The notes below the pieces were generated by a model. That model was not told the DNA's origin and ran no database searches. It saw only the letters and a list, made by a program, of their open reading frames with translations. Positions 9,138 through 16,665 of a DNA stretch of 47,777 bases are shown here, piece by piece. How positions within the stretch are numbered: position 1 is the stretch's first letter; each line of letters begins with the position of its first letter. The stretch spans positions 1 through 47,777 of the forward strand of contig JAHEJI010000016.1 in assembly GCA_024638965.1 (NCBI GenBank). The letters run 5' to 3'. This DNA is from Planctomycetaceae bacterium. GTDB lineage: Bacteria; Planctomycetota; Planctomycetia; Pirellulales; Pirellulaceae. A program made the position numbers and the translations under genes.

Positions 9138-9952
9138 TGGGCAGAGACATCTTGATGTCCGTTTCGCAAACCTTTATCGAAAAACTTGCCGACCTCGCGG
9201 AATCGAATCTGCCATTCGTGCAAGTCACGATGGTTGAAGCCAAAGGGAGTACGCCTCAGGACATCGGCTCCAAAATGCTTGTCAACCAAGGTGGGCTTGT
9301 CCACGGGACTGTCGGCGGAGGCAAAGTCGAAGCTCGTGCGATTGAACACGCCCAACAAATGTTGACTGATCGTTCCGCCAATCCAAACCAGTTGGTCGAT
9401 TGGAATCTGCAACGGGACATTGGTATGACATGCGGTGGATTGGTCAAGCTGTTTTTCGAAGTGTACAACCGGGACGACTGGCGGATTATCGTGTTCGGTG
9501 CGGGACACGTTGCTCAGGCACTGATCAAGTGTTTGTTGACACTTAATTGCAAAGTGATTTGTCTCGATTCGCGTCAAGAATGGATTGACCGTCTGCCGAA
9601 TTCGAGCCGACTGACGAAAATCTGTACTGAAGATTTGACTGCTTTTACAAACGAAATCACGGCATCGGATTTCGTTGTGTCAATGACGATGGGGCACAGC
9701 TCGGATCGACCCATTCTTGAAGCGTTATTCAAACGCGAACCGCAACCTTCGTTCGTTGGCGTTATCGGGAGCAAGTCCAAAAAAGGCGTGTTGGTACGTG
9801 AGTTGAAGAAATTAGGAGTTGATGCACAACGGGCTGAGAGTTTTCTCTGCCCGGTAGGATTGAAGATTGGTACGAACCAGCCAAGCGAAATTGCGATTAG
9901 CATCACCGCTCAGTTGCTGGAGCGGAGAGATGCACGTCGAGTCAAAGTGTAG
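9137..9952 (+). CDS. xdhC: Xanthine dehydrogenase maturation factor
   Basis: An XdhC/CoxI-family chaperone of 271 residues. It binds the molybdenum cofactor and delivers it in sulfurated form to the XdhB subunit; it is not part of the finished enzyme. The N-terminal XdhC block is visible as FVQVTMVEAKGSTPQDIGSKM and GTVGGGKVEARAI. The C-terminal Rossmann-like part has VFGAGHVAQALIKCLL and later FVGVIGSKSKKG. I chose the ATG at 9137, which overlaps the xdhB stop as TGATG. The frame also offers 9104, inside xdhB, and 9155, closer to the conserved part. It closes the xdhABC operon. Confidence 0.9.
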   Translation: MGRDILMSVSQTFIEKLADLAESNLPFVQVTMVEAKGSTPQDIGSKMLVNQGGLVHGTVGGGKVEARAIEHAQQMLTDRSANPNQLVDWNLQRDIGMTCGGLVKLFFEVYNRDDWRIIVFGAGHVAQALIKCLLTLNCKVICLDSRQEWIDRLPNSSRLTKICTEDLTAFTNEITASDFVVSMTMGHSSDRPILEALFKREPQPSFVGVIGSKSKKGVLVRELKKLGVDAQRAESFLCPVGLKIGTNQPSEIAISITAQLLERRDARRVKV

Positions 9953-9953
9953 G

Positions 9954-9974
9954 ACGGCGGCAGGAAGCCACCGT
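9954..9974. terminator. Possible weak convergent hairpin
   Basis: ACGGCGGC at 9954-9961 and GCCACCGT at 9967-9974 form a stem with one mismatch and a 5-base loop. It lies in the 36 bases between the converging xdhC gene and the repeat-protein gene. There is no strong T-run on either side, so this is only a possible bidirectional terminator. Confidence 0.3.
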
Positions 9975-9988
9975 TACACCGACTCGTC

Positions 9989-12900
9989 TTACTTGCCTTT
10001 TTTCTTTGATCGTTGCGATTGTCGGCGTTGGGCTTCACGCTGCGCTGCCCTTTGCTGGGCTGCTCGCTGCTGAGCCGCCCGCTGCTGAGCCGCCCGCTGC
10101 TGAGCCGCCCGCTGTTGAGCTGCCCGTTGTTGAGCCGCCCGTTGTTGAGCTGCCTTTTGTTGAGCTGCACGTTGTTGAGCTGCCTTTTGTTGAGCTGCAC
10201 GTTGTTGAGCTGCACGTTGTTTGGCCGCCTGTTGCTGGGCCGCTCGTTGTTGAGCATCACGTTGCCGCTGCGCTTGTTTTTGTGCCTCTCGTTGTTGTGT
10301 TTTCAGTTGAGCATCGCGCTGAGCCCGCTGTTGCGCATCGCGCTGCGCGTTTTGTAGTTCGGCACGCCGCTGAACATCACGTTGCTGCTGCACGCGTTTT
10401 TGCGCTTCAAGTTGTTGCGTTTTCCGCTGAGCGTCGAGCTGAGCACGCCGTTGCGCGTCGCGTTGGACTTGTTGTTGCTTGGCCAGCCGTTGTCCCTGAT
10501 TTTGTTGTTGGGCGGATTGCCGCGTTGTTTGTTGCTTGGCCGGCTGTTGAATTGCGCGTTGACGTTGTGCCCGTTTTAGAGCTTCCTGTTGAGCCCGCTG
10601 TTGGGCATCACGTTGGGCCTTTTGCAGTTCAGCTCGCCGCTGCGCATCACGTTGTTGTTGGGCAGATTCCTGCATTTGTCGTTGTGCAGTTTGTTGCTGT
10701 ACCTCGCGTCTCCGCTGAGCTTGCTTTTGCGCTTCGAGGGTCGCCGCCCGTTTTGAATTTCTTTGTTGAACTTCTCTCGGTTGAACCAGTTGTTTTTCGT
10801 TCAGCCGTTTTTGCTGCTCTCGTTGAGTAGCAATTCTTTCTTGTTGACGTTTATCTGACGCAATTTGCGCTTCGACCTCAGTTCGAGCGTCCTTTTCTTG
10901 AGCTTTTTGTTTACGCGCCAGAATTTCCTGAGAGCGTTCCTTTTCGCGGCGAACTTGTTGTCGTCGTCGTTCGTTCTCCATGCGTTGCATGTCAATTTTG
11001 CGTTTTTCTTCGACTCGCTGGGCAAGCGTTTTCGTGGATTGTTGCTTTTGGGACTCTGCCACTTTTTCGGCGTCACGTGCCAATTGACGTTTGCGTTCCG
11101 CGAGTTTTTCCTGTTGAAGTTTTTCCGATCCGATCCGCTCCTCAACCTTCTTTCGCGCGTCCCTTTCTTGGGCTTTCTGTTTACTTGCCAGGTCGGCCTG
11201 GGCGCGTTCGTTTGCGCGGCGGACTTGCTGTTGACGTCGTTCGTTCTCAAGACGTTGCAAGTCGAGTTTGCGTTTTTCTTCGACGCGTTGTGCGAGAGTT
11301 TTCGTGGACTCGCGGTTTTGGGTCTTAGCCACTTTTTTGTCACGTTGCCGACCGCGATTTATTTCGTCAATCATTCGCTGGGGCTCGGTCTTCGCAACGC
11401 GAGCTGGTGTCCTGTTATCCTGACCAAGCTTGCGGTCGAGTTGTCGTCCTCCACCCTGGCGGTTACTGGTTCGATCGTTGTCTCTAATTTGTTGACGAAC
11501 TTGCTCAGTCTGCCGCGTCGAACTGCGTTCAGAATTCCGAATTACGAGTTTGTTGGCTTTTTCGTTTTTCCCGCGATTGTTTTGCGCGAGAGTCTGTCGT
11601 TGTCGTGATATCTCACGATTTGAATTGGTCGCTTTAACGTAAGTTAACCGTTCCACGTTCTGGATGCGGTGGTACCTGTTGCGGGTAGACTCGTTCTTGC
11701 TGTTGTGTTTGCGAACGTGAGCGCCGTAGTTTTCGCCGTAAGACGCCCTTCGGATTGCATCAATGTGCGTATCCCGATGATCTAACCGGCGGGTAAAGTC
11801 GATTTGAGCCTGAAGCGTATGCCGCGGGCGGGAGGCCTGATGGCGATGGTAATACTGGTGTTGGTTCTGAACCCAGCTAACCAGTTGCACATTGTTGTAT
11901 CTCGTTGTGCGGCAACTGTAGTAAGCGTAGAGCGGATCGTACGCTCGCCGCAGATGCGAAGTCCCATGATAGCTCGACCACGAGTAGAAGTTTCTGGACG
12001 CGTATCTGGAGCCGTACCAGTCACCGAAGTAATATTGGTTGCAAGATGGGCGGACAAAAAGGTGAACCAGGAAATTGTAATTGGTATTGATGACACAGCT
12101 GGGTGTGTAACGATAACTGATTCGTCGATAGACCGGCGCTCGGAAACAGACGGGTGCAAAAACAACTCCCCGACGTTGAAGTTCATAATCCCAATAGCCT
12201 GCTCGATAAAGGCAACCGTTAGGTGTCCACACGTAACAAGCCGGGATCCAAATCCGGTTTTCCCAGCGAGGCGCCCAGTAACCTGATTGCCAGATGTAGT
12301 TGGTGTTTTGATAGACCCAGTTTCCCGGAACGTAGAAATGCTCATCGCTTGGGGCAGCATACGACGGTCCGTTGTCGATGCTTTCGGGCGGCTGAGGCAT
12401 GTAGTTAAGTTCTTGTTGTTCTTCACTCGTCCAGAATCCTGTTACCCACCGATATCCGTCGTCTGTTTCTTGCCAGTAACCCGGTATCCAGCGTTGGCCC
12501 GGCGGGACGTCGCGCCAGATCCCACTGATCCAGATGAAGTCAACGCGGTCCTCGTCCCAGGCCCAATATCCCGGAATCCATTGCACGTTGTCACCCTCGG
12601 GCTTGTATTCTGGGGGAAGCTCTTCAATGACCGCCGGTGGTTCACGTTTGACAAGTGGCGATGGTCTGGCGTCGTGCTGATAGACGGCTGCAAACGCTTC
12701 GTGGAGTGGTCCTCGCATTAACACATCCAGATTTGGATCGTCGACGTTTTCGGTTTCCTGGGGCAAAACGACATCGTCAGCCGGATTAGGCAAATAGCCT
12801 TCTGGAACCGGTTTTTGAATCGTTTGATCCGCGGTTTGCGGGTCGACGGCTGTGGGAGGTTCGAAAACGGAGTAAGTTTTTTCGGTCGCGGCCGGAACGG

Positions 12901-13078
12901 AAGCTGGAATGATTGTTTGGATCGGTTGTTCATCGGAACCTTGCAACACTACGGGTTGGTCGCCCCAATTCGGTTCGTCCTGGGAATTCAGGATTGGGAG
13001 ATTCAAAAACGATGGCGTGACGACAAACGCAATCATTAGCGTCGCGAACTTGCGACAGTCTGTAATCAAATTGATCAT
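9989..13078 (-). CDS. Exported YXWGXW-repeat protein with Gln/Arg-rich tail
   Basis: A protein of about 1029 residues in three parts. An N-terminal signal peptide begins MINLITDC and ends near LPILNSQ. A middle part of about 300 residues carries YXWGXW-type aromatic repeats such as WIPGYWQE, RWVTGFW, WQSGYW and RAGYWDYE, ending in a Tyr/Arg/Cys-rich stretch. The last 600 or so residues are charged, Gln/Arg/Ala-rich and probably helical, with a 90-residue duplication (STKTLAQRVEEKRK occurs twice) and a run of RAAQQ pentapeptides. I chose the ATG at 13078 because AGGGAAG lies 8 bases upstream; the frame reaches 13123. The function is unknown. Export to the envelope or outside and a structural or adhesive role are inferences. 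The reverse strand shows long antisense frames that are by-products of the repeats. Confidence 0.85.
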   Translation of the reverse strand: MINLITDCRKFATLMIAFVVTPSFLNLPILNSQDEPNWGDQPVVLQGSDEQPIQTIIPASVPAATEKTYSVFEPPTAVDPQTADQTIQKPVPEGYLPNPADDVVLPQETENVDDPNLDVLMRGPLHEAFAAVYQHDARPSPLVKREPPAVIEELPPEYKPEGDNVQWIPGYWAWDEDRVDFIWISGIWRDVPPGQRWIPGYWQETDDGYRWVTGFWTSEEQQELNYMPQPPESIDNGPSYAAPSDEHFYVPGNWVYQNTNYIWQSGYWAPRWENRIWIPACYVWTPNGCLYRAGYWDYELQRRGVVFAPVCFRAPVYRRISYRYTPSCVINTNYNFLVHLFVRPSCNQYYFGDWYGSRYASRNFYSWSSYHGTSHLRRAYDPLYAYYSCRTTRYNNVQLVSWVQNQHQYYHRHQASRPRHTLQAQIDFTRRLDHRDTHIDAIRRASYGENYGAHVRKHNSKNESTRNRYHRIQNVERLTYVKATNSNREISRQRQTLAQNNRGKNEKANKLVIRNSERSSTRQTEQVRQQIRDNDRTSNRQGGGRQLDRKLGQDNRTPARVAKTEPQRMIDEINRGRQRDKKVAKTQNRESTKTLAQRVEEKRKLDLQRLENERRQQQVRRANERAQADLASKQKAQERDARKKVEERIGSEKLQQEKLAERKRQLARDAEKVAESQKQQSTKTLAQRVEEKRKIDMQRMENERRRQQVRREKERSQEILARKQKAQEKDARTEVEAQIASDKRQQERIATQREQQKRLNEKQLVQPREVQQRNSKRAATLEAQKQAQRRREVQQQTAQRQMQESAQQQRDAQRRAELQKAQRDAQQRAQQEALKRAQRQRAIQQPAKQQTTRQSAQQQNQGQRLAKQQQVQRDAQRRAQLDAQRKTQQLEAQKRVQQQRDVQRRAELQNAQRDAQQRAQRDAQLKTQQREAQKQAQRQRDAQQRAAQQQAAKQRAAQQRAAQQKAAQQRAAQQKAAQQRAAQQRAAQQRAAQQRAAQQRAAQQRAAQQRAAQREAQRRQSQRSKKKGK
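10051..10260 (-). repeat. 14 tandem 15-bp units encoding RAAQQ
   Basis: Fourteen consecutive 15-base units, typified on the plus strand by GCTGCTGAGCCGCCC and GTTGTTGAGCTGCAC, fill this stretch in perfect phase. Read on the minus strand each unit gives one pentapeptide of the RAAQQ or KAAQQ type. The last units are more diverged. The 15-base period keeps the reading frame, so copy-number change would lengthen or shorten the tail without a frameshift. Confidence 0.9.
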
Positions 13079-13324
13079 TCGATTGGCTTCCCTGATCTTT
13101 CCGCGAGTAACTGGAATACGCAAAAGATCATATTTGTATTGATAAGTGAAGGGTCCGGCGGTTTTGCTTCGAGATGGGTTTCATAGGGTGCAAACATCGT
13201 GCCGAGTTTGAGCATTGAGTATTTAAATCTGGCCAAATAACATCATTGACCGTTTTGCCAAAGAAAACTCACTACAAACGTGTTTCGGTTTATTCTACCT
13301 ATCAACGACCCGACACAACTCAAG

Positions 13325-14209
13325 CTACGGCTGGATATTGAATTTGGGTTTGCGGCTAGCGATGAGTTCCGATTCGTAGGCCCGACGAACCATCGTTTCT
13401 TTGGCTCGCGAATCCGGCGGAAAAGAGTGGATCTCGATCGAGATTTTTTCTGCGCCCTGAGCTTTAAGATATTTGGCGAGTGACAGACGATGCGATTCAT
13501 CAAGATGAGTTATCAATCGTTGTCTGAGGTTGTCCGTCTGACCGATATAGAGGTAACCAGTGTGATCTCGAAAGATGTAGATCCCCGGGTGTTCAGGAAT
13601 GATGTCGGGTTTGGCTGTGGTCTTCGCAGCAGAATAAATTTCAATTTTGCGACCCCAATCTACGATTCGCGAGATCAGTTCAGGCTTCAACTGTCTTGTT
13701 TTTCGCAACTTGAATGCAGCCCGCCGAACCAGATAAAGATCGACCTCGGGGTCAATCTGCTTTGCCAAACGGTTGAACTCCACCCGCATTTCTGGCGAGA
13801 CCATAATCCGATCTAAAGATACTGAGAACTGATCGGTCGATGACCGGGCGACGATTTCTGCGATATGCGCGACCGGATCGCAGTTGACTTGTTTACGGCG
13901 AGTTGATTTCGTTTCGAGTTTGCCAGCCTTGCGTAGATTCAACAAGGTCCAGCCAAATTCTTCTCCTGAAACCGAGGGAAGGATGACAGAACATTTTTTT
14001 AGAAACGCCTGATGAAGTTCGTCATCGAGAATGACTTCATCTGAACTCCAACCATCATGAGTCAATCGAAACGCTTGGTTGACGGTTTGTTTGAGCTTGG
14101 CCGCATCCGATTGCACACTTGTCTTAGCTTCTGTTGATGATTCCTGAGCCAAAACACAACAAGGAACACAGCAGATCATCAACGCGAAAAGAGTTATCAA
14201 GCTAGGCAT
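13325..14209 (-). CDS. Exported GIY-YIG nuclease-fold protein
   Basis: A 294-residue protein with an N-terminal signal peptide (MPSLITLFALMICCVPCC, likely cleaved after VLA) and a C-terminal GIY-YIG domain at about 207-294. Core residues of the fold are intact: GIY at 209-211, YIG at 221-223 in LYIGQTDNLRQR, R229, E281 in YESELIAS, and N291 in KPKFN. The central 170 residues are unrecognised and rich in Lys/Arg, with several LRK-type segments. GIY-YIG domains cut or nick DNA in homing enzymes, UvrC and restriction enzymes. A secreted version would act on DNA outside the cytoplasm, which is inference. It lies alone between two other signal-peptide genes on the same strand, with gaps of about 130 and 250 bases. 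Confidence 0.82.
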   Translation of the reverse strand: MPSLITLFALMICCVPCCVLAQESSTEAKTSVQSDAAKLKQTVNQAFRLTHDGWSSDEVILDDELHQAFLKKCSVILPSVSGEEFGWTLLNLRKAGKLETKSTRRKQVNCDPVAHIAEIVARSSTDQFSVSLDRIMVSPEMRVEFNRLAKQIDPEVDLYLVRRAAFKLRKTRQLKPELISRIVDWGRKIEIYSAAKTTAKPDIIPEHPGIYIFRDHTGYLYIGQTDNLRQRLITHLDESHRLSLAKYLKAQGAEKISIEIHSFPPDSRAKETMVRRAYESELIASRKPKFNIQP

Positions 14210-14338
14210 GCAGGCTCAGGATTTGGAGAATTGGTCAAACTCAGTCATTAGATACTAACGTTTGAGCTGTCGAACGACAATTTGGCCAAACACCAAGCTC
14301 AACCCCTTAGCGACATTCCACCAGCGGCCTGGTCGAAA

Positions 14339-15985
14339 CTAACCATCCCCGGATTTTGCGCCGGCATCCGAGTTGTTTTCGTCAGCAGTGATATCTTCGT
14401 CGTCCGGCTTCTTGCCAGGTAAGATGTCATATGAGCCTTCACCAAAAGGCTCTACTTCTTCGAGTCCCTCAAACTCATCGGGCGTAGTCAGGATCGCATC
14501 GTCTTTGTTAGTTACGTCATCCGTGCTTTTTTCGGGTGAGTCTTCTGTTATTTGGATTTCGGATTCCTGCTCGTCCATAATTTCTTTTGATTGGACTTGT
14601 CCATTTGAATCCCACCAGGTCCATTCCAAAGTCGGCACATCATCTTTGTATTGGCCTTGAATTGATTTGATTCCGTTGGGGTGCCACCACGTCCAGGAAC
14701 CGATCTTATTTCCCTTGTCGTCATAGTCGCCCTCGAGTGCCTTTTGCCCGTTTTGATGCCACCAGGTAAAACGACCGACGCGAACGTCGTCTCGATATTG
14801 GCCTTTCATTTTCGGCTGATTATTGTCGTACCAGGCTAATGCGGGGCCGTGTTGAATTCGTGCACCCGTTACCTGAAAGCCGGCTGGTCGTGCCTGCCAC
14901 CAATCGTCACCACCAGACAACTCCAGTTTGCCGTCAAGAAAATAGTTTTCGTCCTGTTTTATCTTGGGACGATAGAAAGTTGTCTGGCGAATGATTTTTT
15001 TCCCATCAATGAATTCTTCGTAACGAACAGGTTCGTTCTGGTCATTCCATTCTCTCAACGGCCCATCAATCAAACCCTTCTTAAAGATGACTTCGCGCAT
15101 TTTGACCGCATTGGGAAACCACCAGGAGGCAGTACCATCGCGAATCCCTTCGCGGTAGGGAATCTCGAAAATCTTCCGTTCGTAGTTGTCGTATAACGTC
15201 CACATGCCTTCTAGTTCGCCGTTGGAAAACGTTGCCGTCGACAAGAACGGTCCCTTAAACAGGTCGAATGGCCGAGTCGCGAAAATTCCGCCTCCGTCTT
15301 GCGGATGCCAACGCCTCCACAGACCATCCATCACCCCTTCTTTGAATTGGCCTTCAGCCAAAGTTTGGCCTCGACGATTCAATAACGTCCAATCTCCATG
15401 ATTGTAGTAATTGCCTTCGGCATCCTGAGCGACTTGCTTGATCAATTGAGGTTTGCCATCGGGATATCGTTGCGTGACGACCTCCGGCCCCGAGTTTTCC
15501 TCAGGCGGGAGTTCGTTCTCTTCGAATGTTCCTTCCACGATCGATCGTAAATCCGTCCGGCCGGGAATGATCGGTTGAAATTCGTCGTAACTCGAACGAG
15601 ATTCCGCTGACTCGATAACACTTTGTTGATCCATTCCTCGTGAGGCCGGTGACAAGACTCCTTCAGTTGGCACGTTGTTCGCTGGGACGCCGCCACGAGG
15701 AACAATCGGACGCAAACGGGTCTGGGGCTTCGCATCGGGAACGAATCCAGGAGAATCTTGCGTGGGGGCCTTCAATCCGTGATTGTCAGGTTTAGCAATC
15801 GAAGTTTTTTGAATTTCAACCGGGAGTTTAGCGTTTTCTTGACCCGCAACATGTGCCGGGACCGTGGGTTCTCGGAACAACTCCTGGGCATCCAAAAGCG
15901 TCGCGCTTGTCGACGCGATGATCAAAAATACGAGAGTAAGGTGCATTGGTTTTTTGAGCGAGCGATTCAACGCAGTAGGCTCCAT
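14339..15985 (-). CDS. Exported MORN-variant repeat protein
   Basis: A protein of 548 residues from the ATG at 15985; the open frame reaches 16069. The N-terminus has basic residues (RSLKK) and then a hydrophobic run, LTLVFLIIASTSATLL, ending in DAQ, a typical signal peptide. After a Pro-rich linker come repeated units of the YwqK/MORN-variant kind, for example EGQFKEGVMDGLWRRW, GIRDGTASWWFPN, DDVRVGRFTWWHQNGQKALEG and GSWTWWHPNGIKSIQG. The last 70 residues are strongly acidic. Such repeats form beta-hairpin strips and are usually structural or binding modules; no enzyme motif is seen. A later start at 15946 is possible. Confidence 0.72.
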   Translation of the reverse strand: MEPTALNRSLKKPMHLTLVFLIIASTSATLLDAQELFREPTVPAHVAGQENAKLPVEIQKTSIAKPDNHGLKAPTQDSPGFVPDAKPQTRLRPIVPRGGVPANNVPTEGVLSPASRGMDQQSVIESAESRSSYDEFQPIIPGRTDLRSIVEGTFEENELPPEENSGPEVVTQRYPDGKPQLIKQVAQDAEGNYYNHGDWTLLNRRGQTLAEGQFKEGVMDGLWRRWHPQDGGGIFATRPFDLFKGPFLSTATFSNGELEGMWTLYDNYERKIFEIPYREGIRDGTASWWFPNAVKMREVIFKKGLIDGPLREWNDQNEPVRYEEFIDGKKIIRQTTFYRPKIKQDENYFLDGKLELSGGDDWWQARPAGFQVTGARIQHGPALAWYDNNQPKMKGQYRDDVRVGRFTWWHQNGQKALEGDYDDKGNKIGSWTWWHPNGIKSIQGQYKDDVPTLEWTWWDSNGQVQSKEIMDEQESEIQITEDSPEKSTDDVTNKDDAILTTPDEFEGLEEVEPFGEGSYDILPGKKPDDEDITADENNSDAGAKSGDG

Positions 15986-16320
15986 TAAGAAACAAATCGA
16001 ATAACCGAGAGCGAATTTACTTTTCGCCAAATAACCATTTTTCCACATCAAGTATCGACGTGGAACCATAAAAAACTGATATCACGATATTCCCGCAATA
16101 TGTCTGATTCAACCTGTTCGACTGGCAGCTGGAACTGATAAAGTCTGACGATTATTTGATGTGGGCGAGGCATGAATGTGTTGGGTATGGATCTGCCAGC
16201 GGTGGGTTTTCGGGCCCAAATCCATGGCCTTGTGCCAATACGGTGAAGAAAACAGGGTTGTTAAACATTCGTTCGCTGCTAACAATTGAAGTTCATACGA
16301 ATGTTCTTACGCAGGATTCA
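15986..16320. other. Divergent intergenic region
   Basis: This 335-bp gap separates the MORN-repeat gene (minus) from the small coiled-coil gene (plus) and must hold both promoters. I see no stable hairpin with a T-run and no clear operator. An in-frame extension of the plus-strand gene back to 16156 has unremarkable composition and is probably untranslated. A short AT-rich dyad, GATATCACGATATTC, begins near 16079. Confidence 0.4.
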
Positions 16321-16617
16321 ATGAAGTTTTTTGGTAAAGAAATCTCGATTGAAAAACTCGAGATTGATCTTAACGGTGTATCCAGTGACAGTCCTATGAT
16401 GAAAAAAAGGCTGGATCGGATTCATCGCAACTACGAAAAACTGGACGCCATTTTGGCTGAGTTGGAACTCAAAATTTCGCAAGACGAGCGGATTTCGCCC
16501 ATTTGCCAAGACGCAAAGTCAAAACAGGAAGTCTCGCAAATCGATATTGGGTCGACGGAGCTGATACCCACCCAAGACACCAACCCCCCATCGGCCAATC
16601 CTAAGAAGCCCCGTTAA
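16321..16617 (+). CDS. Small coiled-coil hypothetical protein
   Basis: A hypothetical protein of 98 residues starting MKFFGKEISIEKLEI. The ATG has GCAGGA just upstream. A longer frame from 16156 exists, but its first 55 residues look random. The middle (MKKRLDRIHRNYEKLDAILAELELK) is probably an amphipathic helix or coiled coil; the C-terminal 40 residues are polar and Pro-rich. I recognise no family. The FhcA-like gene begins 48 bases later on the same strand, so the two may be co-transcribed, but nothing in the sequence links their functions. Confidence 0.55.
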   Translation: MKFFGKEISIEKLEIDLNGVSSDSPMMKKRLDRIHRNYEKLDAILAELELKISQDERISPICQDAKSKQEVSQIDIGSTELIPTQDTNPPSANPKKPR

Positions 16618-16665
16618 ACTAACTCACTTTCAAAATCGAGTCACTTTCGAGGCTGGTACGTAGTT

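Noticed and set aside
10051..10260. Possible CRISPR-like array
   Set aside because: The units are 15 bases long, directly joined and coding in phase. There are no spacers and no cas genes.
10006..10830. Plus-strand frame of 274 residues rich in Ala-Glu-Pro-Pro and Val-Glu-Leu-Pro repeats
   Set aside because: It is the antisense of the RAAQQ repeats of the minus-strand protein. The 15-base period keeps all frames open. It has no ribosome binding site, and the minus-strand frame has a signal peptide and a full domain plan.
10865..11608. Plus-strand frame of 247 Phe/Leu-rich residues that looks like a membrane protein
   Set aside because: The Phe/Leu pattern is what the complement of Lys/Glu/Gln-rich coiled-coil codons gives. 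It lies wholly inside the minus-strand gene.
16156..16320. N-terminal extension of the small coiled-coil protein
   Set aside because: The extra 55 residues look unstructured and random, and a GCAGGA site favours the ATG at 16321.
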